NCBI RefSeq assembly: GCF_946886895.1
Contig: NZ_CAMPJO010000001.1
Coordinates: forward strand, 310,001 to 374,000
Reading direction: 5' to 3'
From: an uncultured Marinobacter sp.
GTDB lineage: Bacteria > Pseudomonadota > Gammaproteobacteria > Pseudomonadales > Oleiphilaceae
DNA: 64,000 nucleotides
In this document: in pieces, positions 1-8,441 of the stretch
Layout of the letters: each line of letters opens with the position of its first letter
Numbering within the stretch: the stretch's first letter is position 1
The notes under the pieces: generated by a model
Told to the model about the DNA's origin: nothing
Seen by the model: only the letters and a program-made list of their open reading frames with translations
The model's database searches: none
Program-made: the position numbers and the translations under genes

Positions 1-1114
1 CTTCGCCTACCTTGTAGTCGCCCACATCGTGAACGTCCAGGCCCAGCCAGTGGCCGGTCCGGTGCATAAAAAAGGGCTTGTACGCTTCATCGGCAATGGC
101 GTCGTCAACACTGCCGGACAGCAGCCCGAGGTCAATCAGACCGCCGGTCAGCACCCGCAGGGCCGCCTCGTGGGGCTGGTTCCAGTGATTGCCGGGGCGG
201 ACGGCTTCAATGGCCTGGTATTGGGCCGCGAGCACCACCTCATACAATGCCCGCTGCTCGGCACTGAACCGGCCGCTGACCGGAAAGGTCCGGGTAATAT
301 CCGAGGCGTAGCATTCGTATTCACAACCGGCGTCGATCAGCACCAGTTCGCCTTCGTTCAGCGGCGCGCTGTTCTCGATGTAGTGCAGGATACAGCCATT
401 GGTGCCACCGCCAACGATCGACGGGTAAGCGGTGGAGCGGGCTCCGTGATCCATGAAGGTATGGATCAGTTCCGCCTCAAGGTTGTATTCATAACCGCCC
501 TGGCGGGCCCGTTTCATGGCCCGGCAATGCGCCTCGGCACTGATGCTGGCCGCCTTCGCCATCACTTTGACTTCACTGGCACTCTTGTAGAGACGCAAGT
601 CGTGGAGCAGGTGTTCCAGGGCAACAAACTCGCCGGGCGGATGGGCACCACTTTTGACCTTGCTGCGGATGAGTTTGACCCAGTCCATCACCCGGGTATC
701 GAACTGCTGATCCTTGCCCAGCGGGTAATACACCCGGCTTCGCCCTTCGATCATGCCGGGCAGGATGTCGTCAATGTCGGTAATCGGGAAGGCGTCGTCG
801 AAGCCGAATCGTTCGATAGCCCCTTCCGGCCCCACCAGAAAGCCGTCCCAGAGTTCTTTCTCGGGGTTCCGCTCCTTGCAGAACAGCACCGACTCGCCGT
901 GTTCACGGCCCGGAATCAACGCCAGCACGGCCTCGGGCTCGCCAAACCCGGTCAGGTACTGGAAATCACTGTCCTGGCGAAACGGGTGCAGCACGTCACG
1001 ATTGCGCACCCGCTCCGGTGCCGCGGGAATAATGGCAATGCTGTCCGGGGCCATGCGCTCCATCAGTTTCCGACGGCGCTCGGCAAATTCCTTAACCGGT
1101 ATCATGGAGGGCAT
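1..1114 (-). CDS. pepP: Xaa-Pro aminopeptidase (PepP), 3' end cut by the window
   Basis: Cytosolic metallopeptidase that removes the N-terminal residue from peptides with proline in position two. The reading frame is open from 1114 to the left edge, about 371 residues of a family usually near 440. The N-terminal aminopeptidase-P domain is followed by the pita-bread fold, with metal-ligand aspartates around residues 258-270 (LIDAGCEYECYASDITRTFP) and the HRTGHWLG histidine motif near residue 350. In-frame ATGs lie at 1135, 1114 and 1105; 1114 is preferred because GGGAG lies 6 bases upstream. It follows ygfB by about 30 bases on the same strand, the usual order in Pseudomonas-like genomes, so co-transcription is likely. 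The long plus-strand frame across this region is a shadow. Confidence 0.95.
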   Translation of the reverse strand, partial: MPSMIPVKEFAERRRKLMERMAPDSIAIIPAAPERVRNRDVLHPFRQDSDFQYLTGFGEPEAVLALIPGREHGESVLFCKERNPEKELWDGFLVGPEGAIERFGFDDAFPITDIDDILPGMIEGRSRVYYPLGKDQQFDTRVMDWVKLIRSKVKSGAHPPGEFVALEHLLHDLRLYKSASEVKVMAKAASISAEAHCRAMKRARQGGYEYNLEAELIHTFMDHGARSTAYPSIVGGGTNGCILHYIENSAPLNEGELVLIDAGCEYECYASDITRTFPVSGRFSAEQRALYEVVLAAQYQAIEAVRPGNHWNQPHEAALRVLTGGLIDLGLLSGSVDDAIADEAYKPFFMHRTGHWLGLDVHDVGDYKVGE

Positions 1115-1146
1115 AAGGTCTCCCGCAGTAGGCATAGGCGCCCCGC

Positions 1147-1746
1147 TCAGTGCAGGGTCGGTGATTCAGAGGCCGGCTTTTCCGGGGCATTGAACTCGGT
1201 GAACACCGCCAGGGCTCCGAGCCGGACATATTCGGTAATTTCCAGCAACTGCTGTTCGCTTTCATCATCCGCGTCTTCGTCATCCGACAGCTGGCTGATG
1301 GCCACCAGGTCTTCGATCAGTTCGCGGATTTCGTCCGGCGCCTGCCCCAGGAATTCCCCGGCGGCCAGGGCCATGCCTTCCAGAAAGCCCCGCACCCAGG
1401 ACACCAGGGCCTCCAGGCGCTGCTCGATGGCGTAGTCATCATCCGGCAGCAAAGGGTGGAAACTCATGTCGGCGGATTTCAAGAACTCGAGGGTCTGTTC
1501 GTAGGCTCTGTTCATGAATGGCGCCAGATCCTCCGAATCGTCGGCGCCGCTTTCAGGCAACCCCATGTGCTCGCAGACCATCGTCAGCCATTCCGGCTCA
1601 TTGATCCGGGCTCCTGCCGCCAGCCGGCCGCACAGCACACCGTGCAATTCAGAAGGATGACTGAAGGCCTTGTGGGCGGTAAATACGTTTGCCCAGCGCT
1701 CGAATTCGGCCGCGCGGGCCGCGCCGGAGGTGTCGGTTTCTGACAT
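1147..1746 (-). CDS. ygfB: YgfB/UPF0149 family protein
   Basis: A 199-residue acidic, mainly helical cytosolic protein of the UPF0149 (YgfB/YecA) family. Family traits visible are an HxxLHGVLCG-like segment near the N-terminus (SELHGVLCGRLAAG, about residues 32-45), a central acidic stretch, and the conserved WVRGFLEGM segment around residues 117-125. The biochemical role of the family is poorly defined. It sits directly upstream of pepP on the same strand. In related genomes the zapA-ssrS-fthC group lies next to it; here that group begins about 6.5 kb away because of an inserted block. Confidence 0.9.
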   Translation of the reverse strand: MSETDTSGAARAAEFERWANVFTAHKAFSHPSELHGVLCGRLAAGARINEPEWLTMVCEHMGLPESGADDSEDLAPFMNRAYEQTLEFLKSADMSFHPLLPDDDYAIEQRLEALVSWVRGFLEGMALAAGEFLGQAPDEIRELIEDLVAISQLSDDEDADDESEQQLLEITEYVRLGALAVFTEFNAPEKPASESPTLH

Positions 1747-1891
1747 GAACCAGACGGATCCTGTGTTGCTGAGTGAAGGTTCTATCGTAGCATTCAGTGA
1801 CGATCAAGACACGGTTTCCCTGCCCTGATCCGGAGCCACGGCGAACGACCAGCCGCCGAATGCTTGCAATTCAGATCGGCAAGAGACAATA

Positions 1892-1906
1892 TGTTATAAC
1901 ATAACA
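1892..1906. promoter_or_regulatory. Candidate Zur box
   Basis: The 15-base sequence TGTTATAACATAACA has 6-base inverted halves (TGTTAT / ATAACA) and differs at one position from the core of the gammaproteobacterial Zur operator TGTTATANTATAACA. It ends 20 bases before the start of a histidine-rich ZrgA-like zinc protein, where a repressor would block transcription when zinc is plentiful. The match is seen directly; binding by Zur is inferred. Confidence 0.75.
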
Positions 1907-1926
1907 CTTAGCCGGAGCCCGCCGCC

Positions 1927-2493
1927 ATGAAGTTATCCAGACCCAAACCTTCCCATCTCGCCCTCACCCTGCTGCTGCTGACACCTTCGGCCTCCCTGCT
2001 GGCTGCCGACGCCCTGGCCTCCCATGAACACGGTCACGGCACACTGCAGCTTGCGGTCAGCGGCAACCAGGTTGAGCTGTTACTGCGATCGCCGGCCTAC
2101 AACCTGCTGGGGTTTGAGCACGCAGCCAGCACCGAGGCAGAACGGCAAATCCGTGATCGCGTCATGACGTGGCTGACACAAACGCCCCTGGTCAACACGC
2201 CGGATCAGGCATGCGAAATACACACCAGTAAGTCCCATCAGGACAACGGCAAGGCCAGCCACAATCATCAGGACGAGGGCGAACACCACGACGAGAGCGG
2301 GGCCGGGCATTCAGACATCGAAATCAGCCAGACGCTGACCTGCCAGGGCCTCGGCGATGACCCGGAACTCGGCACCCCCCTGCCGGAACGATTTCCGGAA
2401 CTGGAACACCTGGATATTGAATGGCTCAGCGCCGCTGGTCAGGGCGCCATCCGGCTGGAGCACGGCCAGGCGACATTCCACCTGGCACACTGA
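1927..2493 (+). CDS. zrgA: ZrgA-like periplasmic zinc-binding protein (DUF2796)
   Basis: A 188-residue DUF2796 protein with a signal peptide (hydrophobic run at residues 12-25, cleavage probably after SLLAA). Residues 33-40 (HEHGHGTL) form the family's N-terminal histidine motif. Residues 97-131 form a loop rich in His, Asp and Glu (NHQDEGEHHDE), typical of zinc-handling proteins. In Vibrio cholerae, ZrgA with an ABC transporter is Zur-regulated and takes up zinc. Here a Zur-like operator lies just upstream, and an ATPase and permease follow at 3097-5084. The symbol is by family resemblance. The DUF3299 gene on the opposite strand separates it from the transporter genes. Confidence 0.8.
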   Translation: MKLSRPKPSHLALTLLLLTPSASLLAADALASHEHGHGTLQLAVSGNQVELLLRSPAYNLLGFEHAASTEAERQIRDRVMTWLTQTPLVNTPDQACEIHTSKSHQDNGKASHNHQDEGEHHDESGAGHSDIEISQTLTCQGLGDDPELGTPLPERFPELEHLDIEWLSAAGQGAIRLEHGQATFHLAH

Positions 2494-2505
2494 ATTGACA
2501 CCAGC

Positions 2506-3027
2506 TTACTCCTGATATGGCTCCACACTCCGGGCTGCCATGGCATAGGAAGCGGCACCCACGTCAGTCTCAGTACGGCTGATGACCAGCTTCCCTTCGA
2601 TCCAGACCGGATCGTACAGAGCCTCCAGAGTGAATCCCGGCTCGTAGGTGACGTGGATAATCTGATTCGGAGGTGGCGGCGGCACATGGATACAGGCACC
2701 GTAGTAAGGTACCAGGAAAAACTCCAGAATGCGCATGTCCGCCGTGGTCTTCAGGGGAACCACAAATCCGGGAATGCGGCCCTCGACATTGGCCATCTCC
2801 GGCACCACTCGGCCAGTCATGATTTCATCGGGCAATAACGCCGGCCCGTCGCCCTGGTGTTCAACTTCTGGCATATTTTCCAGCAGCGCCAGATCTTCAG
2901 CGGGCATCAGTTCCAGCCAGTCAAGCTCACGGACCTCCGCCCGTCCGGGGGCAGCCACCAGGAGCATGGCAACCAGGGCCAGGGACAACAGCGTGGGCGA
3001 CAACGCCCGTGAAACAACCATCTTCAT
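2506..3027 (-). CDS. DUF3299 periplasmic protein
   Basis: About 173 residues with a signal peptide (hydrophobic residues 10-30 ending in GRA). The mature part has DUF3299 features: a central IPGFVVPL segment, a FFLVPYYGACIHVPPPPPNQ motif containing the conserved cysteine, histidine and proline run, and a C-terminal beta-rich region. DUF3299 proteins often occur with DUF2796 (ZrgA) and MacB-like ABC genes, so a role in zinc uptake or metal delivery is plausible; the activity is unknown. ATG 3027 is chosen over GTG 3039 because AGGAG is too close to the GTG. It is convergent with zrgA (12 bases between stops) and divergent from the ATPase gene, so it is not in one transcript with them. Confidence 0.8.
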   Translation of the reverse strand: MKMVVSRALSPTLLSLALVAMLLVAAPGRAEVRELDWLELMPAEDLALLENMPEVEHQGDGPALLPDEIMTGRVVPEMANVEGRIPGFVVPLKTTADMRILEFFLVPYYGACIHVPPPPPNQIIHVTYEPGFTLEALYDPVWIEGKLVISRTETDVGAASYAMAARSVEPYQE

Positions 3028-3096
3028 CGGTTCAGGCACTCCTGAGTGTCAGGTTCCGGAAAAACGTCATCATACACCGGGTAAGCCGTCATCAAC

Positions 3097-3813
3097 ATGA
3101 CCAGCCAGACAGATTCAGCCGCCACGGATTCCGGCGATCATTCGATCGCCGTGCAGAGTCACAGCCTCGGTTTCCGCTGGCAACAACGCCAGCGCGCCTT
3201 GTCGTTTCCCGATGTCACACTGAACCAGGGCGAGCACCTGTTCATTCATGGCGCCAGTGGCACTGGCAAAAGCACCCTGCTCAGCCTGCTCGCAGGCATG
3301 CTGCAACCGGCCAGCGGGCAGGTACGCCTGCTTGGAACCGACCTGAACCCGCTCAGCGCCGGGGCCCGGGACCGATTCCGGGCCGACTATATCGGCGTTA
3401 TTTTCCAGCAATTCAACCTGGTGCCCTACCTCAGCGCGCTGGCCAACGTCACCCTGCCGTGCCAGTTATCAATGCCGCGCAGGGCCGCTGCGGAACCCGA
3501 CCCGGAACAGGAAGCCCAGCACCTGCTCACGGCCCTGGCCATCCCGGACGATCACTGGCACCAAAAGCCCGGCCGCCTGAGCATTGGCCAGCAACAGCGG
3601 GTCGCCGCCGCGCGGGCGTTGATCGGGGCACCCAGGCTGATCCTGGCCGACGAACCCACCTCGGCGCTGGACACCGGCAACCGGGACCGGTTTCTTGAGC
3701 TCCTGCTCACCCTGGCACACAGGCGCAACACCTCGGTGCTGTTCGTCAGCCATGATCCGTCGCTGGCCCGGCATTTTCACCAGCAGATCGAACTGGAGGG
3801 CCCCGCGACATGA
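3097..3813 (+). CDS. ABC transporter ATPase, LolD/MacB type (ZrgC-like)
   Basis: A 238-residue nucleotide-binding subunit. Walker A is GASGTGKST (about residues 51-59), the Q-loop is in GVIFQQFNLVPYLS (about 102-115), the signature is LSIGQQQR (about 163-170) and Walker B is LILADEPTSALD (about 183-194), followed by the switch histidine in FVSHDPS. This is the subfamily that powers FtsX/MacB-type permeases rather than classical importers. Its stop overlaps the start of the permease gene by 4 bases (ATGA), so the two are translationally coupled. Proximity to the Zur-box zrgA-like gene suggests the zinc system described in Vibrio, but sequence alone does not give the substrate. Confidence 0.88.
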   Translation: MTSQTDSAATDSGDHSIAVQSHSLGFRWQQRQRALSFPDVTLNQGEHLFIHGASGTGKSTLLSLLAGMLQPASGQVRLLGTDLNPLSAGARDRFRADYIGVIFQQFNLVPYLSALANVTLPCQLSMPRRAAAEPDPEQEAQHLLTALAIPDDHWHQKPGRLSIGQQQRVAAARALIGAPRLILADEPTSALDTGNRDRFLELLLTLAHRRNTSVLFVSHDPSLARHFHQQIELEGPAT

Positions 3814-5084
3814 AGATACATCTGGCGCTGTCCCTGGCCCTGCACAGCCTCTGGCACCGAAAAAAAGTCCTGGCCCTGGTCTGCCTGACCCTCACCCTCA
3901 GCGTTACCCTGCTGCTGGGCATCCAGTACCTGCGCACCGAGGTGAAACAGTCCTTTACCAGCACCATCAGCGGCACCGACCTGATCGTCGGCGCCCGCAG
4001 CGGGCAGTTGAACCTGTTGCTTTACTCCGTGTTCCATATCGGTGACGCCACCAACAATATTCGCTGGTCCACGGTGACGGACCTGCAAACGGACCCCCGC
4101 ATCGACTGGCTCATTCCGATCTCCCTCGGAGACAGCTATCAGGGCTACCGGGTCGTCGGCACCAGCCTGGCGTTCGCCGAACACTTTCGTTATGGCTCGG
4201 GCGTGCCACTGACCCTGGCCGACGGCCAATGGTTTGAGGGCGTCTTCGACGTGGTGCTCGGCGCTGGCGTGGCCCGGGCGCTCAACCATAACACCGGGGA
4301 TCGGATAGTCCTGTCTCACGGTGGTGGCCGCACCAGTTTTTCCAACCACGACGACACCCCCTTTACCGTGACCGGCATACTGGCGGCCACGGGGACACCG
4401 GTGGATCAGGCGGTCTACATCAGCCTTGGCGGCATGGAGGCCATGCATGTGGGCTGGGAATCCGGGGTCGCCCTACCCGGCAGGACACTGACACCGGAAC
4501 AGGCCAAAGGCCGAACCTTTACTCCTGAGGCCATTACGGCCGCGTTTGTCGGGTTGGAACGCCCGATTCTTACTTTCCAGTTGCAGCGGGAGATTAACCA
4601 GTATGCCGCCGAGCCCCTGTCAGCCATTCTCCCCGGAGTTGCCCTCAGCGAACTGTGGCGCCTGATGGGACAGTTCGAGCGGGCGCTGCTGGGCATTACC
4701 GGCTTTGTGGTGGTCACCAGCCTGATCGGCCTGATCGCGGTGTTACTTACCCTCCAGGCCCAACGCGCCCATGAAATTGCCATACTCCGGGCCACCGGCG
4801 CCTCACCAGCGCTGATCGCCTCCCTCTATGTGATCGAGTGCCTCGCGCTGTCGCTGACCGCCTGCATTCTGGCCCTGGCCCTCAGCGCCCTCGGCCTGTC
4901 ACTGCTGGGGCCCTGGCTGCTGGCGCACTATGGCCTGGATATCCACCTGCGGGCTCTCAATGGCACCGAGTGGGGTTTACTGGCGGCAGTTCCGCTGTGC
5001 GCCATAGCCGTGGCCCTGATTCCGGCGCTCAGCACCTGGCGCCAGAGCCGCGCCCTCGGATTTGGCGAGGCCAGTGATCAGTGA
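3810..5084 (+). CDS. ABC transporter permease, FtsX/MacB family (ZrgB-like)
   Basis: A 424-residue membrane subunit with the MacB_PCD-FtsX layout. There is one N-terminal membrane segment (about residues 18-40), a periplasmic domain of about 240 residues with no cysteine pattern, then three C-terminal segments (about 290-320, 345-375, 390-410). The cytoplasmic loop HEIAILRATGASPALI is the typical FtsX coupling motif. It overlaps the ATPase gene by 4 bases. Such permeases couple ATP hydrolysis to events in the periplasm; with zrgA and the DUF3299 gene nearby it is probably part of a Zrg-type zinc uptake system. Confidence 0.87.
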   Translation: MKIHLALSLALHSLWHRKKVLALVCLTLTLSVTLLLGIQYLRTEVKQSFTSTISGTDLIVGARSGQLNLLLYSVFHIGDATNNIRWSTVTDLQTDPRIDWLIPISLGDSYQGYRVVGTSLAFAEHFRYGSGVPLTLADGQWFEGVFDVVLGAGVARALNHNTGDRIVLSHGGGRTSFSNHDDTPFTVTGILAATGTPVDQAVYISLGGMEAMHVGWESGVALPGRTLTPEQAKGRTFTPEAITAAFVGLERPILTFQLQREINQYAAEPLSAILPGVALSELWRLMGQFERALLGITGFVVVTSLIGLIAVLLTLQAQRAHEIAILRATGASPALIASLYVIECLALSLTACILALALSALGLSLLGPWLLAHYGLDIHLRALNGTEWGLLAAVPLCAIAVALIPALSTWRQSRALGFGEASDQ

Positions 5085-5284
5085 CGGACATCACGCCTGG
5101 CCATGTTTCAGTCAGGTAGTTGGCATTAAGGCTACCATGATTGGATGCTATTGGAATTGAGGGAAGAACAGGCCCTGGTCTGCCGTCCAAAACGACATTG
5201 CCAATCAATCAACGATTCGCTACGGTAAGCCCCGGTTGCTGGCCAGGAGGCCGCCTGTTGATTGCCACATAAGGACATGCCCCC

Positions 5285-7507
5285 ATGAGCTACCGTCTCA
5301 CGGATGTGACGGACCTCCCGCGTTCCCCCGCCACTCTGCTGACCATGGTTCACCCCATGAGCGCGGTGGAGATTGTTGGCCATACACTCAATCCCTACAC
5401 CACAAACCGCGATGCCATTGAGAACCTTGATCCGCGACAGCACCGGGACGAGTTACTGGAACAGTTGGCGACCGGTGAGCGGTTATTATTTGATGCCAGC
5501 GGCGCCAGCCCGGGGATCTTCCGGTATCGCCGTGCCGAAGTGGATGCCCTGGTCACCAACCTGCCACCCCGCCTGACCCAGGCCCTGAACCATCACTGGG
5601 ACGGTAAGGCGACGGGTGGCATAGCCCCGGTATCGTTGAAGAGTGACAGCCTGCCGCCCGCCATTGAACCGGAGTACCAGCCTCCATCGCCCATCCCGAA
5701 ACCCGGCCCTGCACAAGGCGCCCAGGTTCTGGACCTGATTTACCGCTGGCCCGACGGCGCGGGCGTGGCAGGTGCACCCTATGCGGTTGAGGGCCTGAAC
5801 AGCCAAACGTCCGGTTATCTGGACAGCACCGGCCAGGCCCACGTAACCGGGCTGGCAGACCCAGTGGTCGATGTCCGCTTTGGAAAACCCGCCCCGGCCG
5901 GAGAACTGAACATCCTGCGCCGCCAGCTCCAGGCCGAGATGGACGGAATCCTTGCCCGCGAACGCAGGGAAGCGGATCGCCTGGATGATGCGACAGAGCC
6001 TTTGCCGTTAACGATCAAGGCCGGTGTTCATTTCGTCCACGGCTTCCTGGGGCTGTGGGACAGTGCCGTGGGGTTGATCGCCAACAATCTCGCCATCGCC
6101 AACCTGACCCATCTGGGCTACTACAGCCGTGCACTGCAATCTGCCTGGAACGCCACCCGGGACGCCTCCGATCAGGCCTGGCTGGATAGCTTCAAGCAGA
6201 ATTTCGACGAGACCAACAAACAGGCGCTGGTCGACGCCCTGGGCTTCGACCCGGACGCCATCACCCGCGAACAGTTGGCCGAAGCCTACGAGGTCACCAA
6301 CGTGTTACTGGCCGACCGGGAGTCCCGCGAGATGCTGGGCCGCTTTGCCGTCGACCTTGCCCAGGTACAGGACAGCACAGAACTCAGCTACTTTGCCGGT
6401 GGGCTGACCTTTGAAACCGTGCTGGCCATCCTGCTCGCCAGTGCCGGTGGTGCCGGGCTGGCAGCGGCGGCCCCCCGCTACCTGCGTAAACTGGCTCCAT
6501 TGGGAGAGACCTTGCGCAAGCTGGCGGCACGGTTAAAAATCACCTACCAGACCCGGTACCACTACAATGTGGACACCGGTACCGTGTGCGAAAGCACCTG
6601 CCGCACCCGGCCCGAAGGCGTGGAACTCAGACCACGCGACCTTGCCAGCCGTCGCCTGGACGTTAACAGCATCAAGGAGGCCCTGGCCGCCCTGGCCGCT
6701 TCCCGTAGACGACTGATCACCCGTGGCGGTTACACCCCAAAGTACACCCAGGAAGAACTGGCCATACTGGCCAGCCGGGGCCTGGACAACGACCGGTTTA
6801 TCGTCCGCCTGGTGGAACAGCGGCACGTGGATGGCTACAAACAGCCCGAAGGCGCCATGGCCGGCAACCTGGGGCGGTCCGGCCCCGGCGGCGAGGTGCG
6901 GTTCTGGTCCACCACCCTGGACCAGATTGAACCCTCCGATACCTGCCCCCGGCTCATTGCTCAGCAATTGGGGGTGAAATACGACCCCGAGGCCATGTAC
7001 AGACTGGCGATTATCGACAAGGACGCGGCAACGGAGAAGGCCGGGGCGAAAACCCTGATTCCGACCTTCGATAACCTCAAGGCCCATGTTCGGGAGAATG
7101 TGGACGGGTACGCCGATAAAGACGAACTGCTGGATGTGTTGATGACGCCGGAGTACCAGGTCAGATATGAGAAGATTATTGAGGGGATGGGGGGTGCGGA
7201 GTGGAAAGACACAGAGCGCCGGGAGTTATATTTGGCTACTCAAGGACTTGATGGGAGGGAAACGGAGCTGTTTGAAGCTCGCTTTGACGTCCAGAAGAAT
7301 ACTGGCGCTAACCAGCATTTTCTGGGCAATGGCCTAACCAAACACACCGAGCTTTCGCGGGACGGCAAAGTCATCCATGGGGCTCTGGAGACTTATACAG
7401 TGGAGAAGAACCCGCAAACCTTCCGTACCATGACCAACGGCGGCAATGGTGGGCCGGAGGCCTATGTCGAACTCGTTGATCTCACCCCGCTCGAATTTGG
7501 AGAATGA
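5285..7507 (+). CDS. Polymorphic-toxin-like protein, unrecognised C-terminal domain
   Basis: A 740-residue protein without signal peptide or PAAR motif; start supported by AAGGA 9 bases upstream. Residues 1-130 are unrecognised. Residues 148-205 include a beta-type module ending in a VVDVRFGKPAP phrase that I associate with secretion-linked effectors. Residues 240-400 are a helical pre-toxin-like region with a hydrophobic stretch at about 372-392 (LAILLASAGGAGLAAAA). A VCESTC pair lies near 433-437. The last 260 residues, starting near RLVEQRHVDGYKQ, would be the variable toxin tip; I could not assign a catalytic fold. Base composition becomes more AT-rich from about 7140 through the next gene, as expected of an exchanged tip and immunity gene. 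It is followed after 1 base by a small acidic protein gene. The toxin role and the delivery route (perhaps type VI) are inferred. Confidence 0.6.
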   Translation: MSYRLTDVTDLPRSPATLLTMVHPMSAVEIVGHTLNPYTTNRDAIENLDPRQHRDELLEQLATGERLLFDASGASPGIFRYRRAEVDALVTNLPPRLTQALNHHWDGKATGGIAPVSLKSDSLPPAIEPEYQPPSPIPKPGPAQGAQVLDLIYRWPDGAGVAGAPYAVEGLNSQTSGYLDSTGQAHVTGLADPVVDVRFGKPAPAGELNILRRQLQAEMDGILARERREADRLDDATEPLPLTIKAGVHFVHGFLGLWDSAVGLIANNLAIANLTHLGYYSRALQSAWNATRDASDQAWLDSFKQNFDETNKQALVDALGFDPDAITREQLAEAYEVTNVLLADRESREMLGRFAVDLAQVQDSTELSYFAGGLTFETVLAILLASAGGAGLAAAAPRYLRKLAPLGETLRKLAARLKITYQTRYHYNVDTGTVCESTCRTRPEGVELRPRDLASRRLDVNSIKEALAALAASRRRLITRGGYTPKYTQEELAILASRGLDNDRFIVRLVEQRHVDGYKQPEGAMAGNLGRSGPGGEVRFWSTTLDQIEPSDTCPRLIAQQLGVKYDPEAMYRLAIIDKDAATEKAGAKTLIPTFDNLKAHVRENVDGYADKDELLDVLMTPEYQVRYEKIIEGMGGAEWKDTERRELYLATQGLDGRETELFEARFDVQKNTGANQHFLGNGLTKHTELSRDGKVIHGALETYTVEKNPQTFRTMTNGGNGGPEAYVELVDLTPLEFGE

Positions 7508-7508
7508 C

Positions 7509-8057
7509 ATGAGTTATCCAAAACTGACTTCATGGCCCTTCATTGACCCCGAGTCGCCGCCTGAAGGCTATTTGAAGGTTGGCGAAAGCACGGACCGGGC
7601 CCGTATTAGTGCCGATTTGGTTCCAGTCTGGCATTTTTTTGCTTCCGGCCAATATTTGATCATTGTCAAAAAGGTATGGGTACAGTTAGATGCGTCTGAG
7701 CCGGGACAATACTCCACGCGACAATACGAATATCCAATCGCTGGAGCCCGTTGGTTTGTGGACACCGTGGAGCGATTTTTCCTGCCCCCGGATCACCCTG
7801 ATGCCGTGCCTCCTGACAAGTTCAATATGCGTGGCGAAGTGAATGGCGAAACTCTGGGCGTGACCCGGGGAGCCTGGTTCGGGGGCGAACACATTCCCGG
7901 ATACTCCTTCGACAACCTCAACCGCTACGAACACAGTACTCTCTTAACTCGCAGCCGCTGTCAGATGTTCGAAATGGGCGATCCCTGGCTGTTCGAGGAC
8001 GGGCTGTTCGATTTATTCAAGGAGATTGCGCGGCGGCATGAGAACGGGGAATTCTGA
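7509..8057 (+). CDS. Putative immunity protein for the preceding toxin-like protein
   Basis: A 182-residue cytosolic, acidic, aromatic-rich protein with no signal peptide or membrane segment and no family I can name. ATG 7509 has GGAG 7 bases upstream, inside the end of the toxin-like gene, so the two genes are almost certainly coupled. Visible segments are a PVWHFFASGQYLIIVKKVW strand region and an acidic tail (MGDPWLFEDGLFDLFKEIAR). Codon use and AT content match the 3' end of the toxin-like gene rather than the surrounding genome. The immunity role rests only on position, size and composition. Confidence 0.5.
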   Translation: MSYPKLTSWPFIDPESPPEGYLKVGESTDRARISADLVPVWHFFASGQYLIIVKKVWVQLDASEPGQYSTRQYEYPIAGARWFVDTVERFFLPPDHPDAVPPDKFNMRGEVNGETLGVTRGAWFGGEHIPGYSFDNLNRYEHSTLLTRSRCQMFEMGDPWLFEDGLFDLFKEIARRHENGEF

Positions 8058-8060
8058 CTG

Positions 8061-8174
8061 GTGCCATCGGCTTTGAAACCAACTCAGGAAAAGAAGCAAA
8101 TCATGGCCAGATTATTGACCACCAACTTGCTGAATGCCATCCGCCTGGCTCGCCATGACAACCCTGTAAATTGA
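8061..8174 (+). pseudogene. Short reading frame, possible gene remnant
   Basis: A GTG-initiated frame of 37 residues beginning 3 bases after the putative immunity gene, with internal ATG at 8103. Its peptide contains KPTQEKKQIMARLLTTNLLN and ends in NPVN. The helical, orderly look and the abrupt stop suggest the N-terminal stub of a larger protein lost at the right edge of the accessory block. I do not recognise the family, and it may be non-coding. Confidence 0.25.
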
Positions 8175-8234
8175 CCGACTTACTGTGCACACTTATAGTT
8201 AGTCTCAATTTCCACAACCAATGCTGGGCACGTC

Positions 8235-8441
8235 ATGGAACAGTCCGAAGTTAAAGCATTAGCGGACAAGCTGGACAGACTGATTACCCACTGCCAGAAA
8301 CTGGAGCGCGACAACGCCACGTTGCGGGCACTGCAGGATGACTGGAACCGGGAACGGGCTCAGTTGATGCACAAGAATGATCTTGCCAAAAACAAGATCG
8401 AAGCCATGATTGGCCGCCTGAGGGCCCTGGAGCACCACTGA
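8235..8441 (+). CDS. TIGR02449 family coiled-coil protein (ZapB-like)
   Basis: A 68-residue protein that is almost entirely one predicted coiled coil with heptad-spaced leucines (LADKLDRLITHC, LERDNATLRALQDDW, IEAMIGRLRALE). It belongs to the small TIGR02449 family found immediately upstream of zapA in Pseudomonas-like bacteria, and resembles ZapB in size and form. A role in FtsZ-ring organisation together with ZapA is inferred from this pairing. Its stop codon overlaps the zapA start (TGATG), so the two are translated together. Confidence 0.85.
   Translation: MEQSEVKALADKLDRLITHCQKLERDNATLRALQDDWNRERAQLMHKNDLAKNKIEAMIGRLRALEHH

Noticed and set aside
29..1435. A 468-codon plus-strand open frame opposite pepP and ygfB
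   Set aside because: Its translation has no family features and it is antisense to two clear conserved genes; high GC creates such frames.
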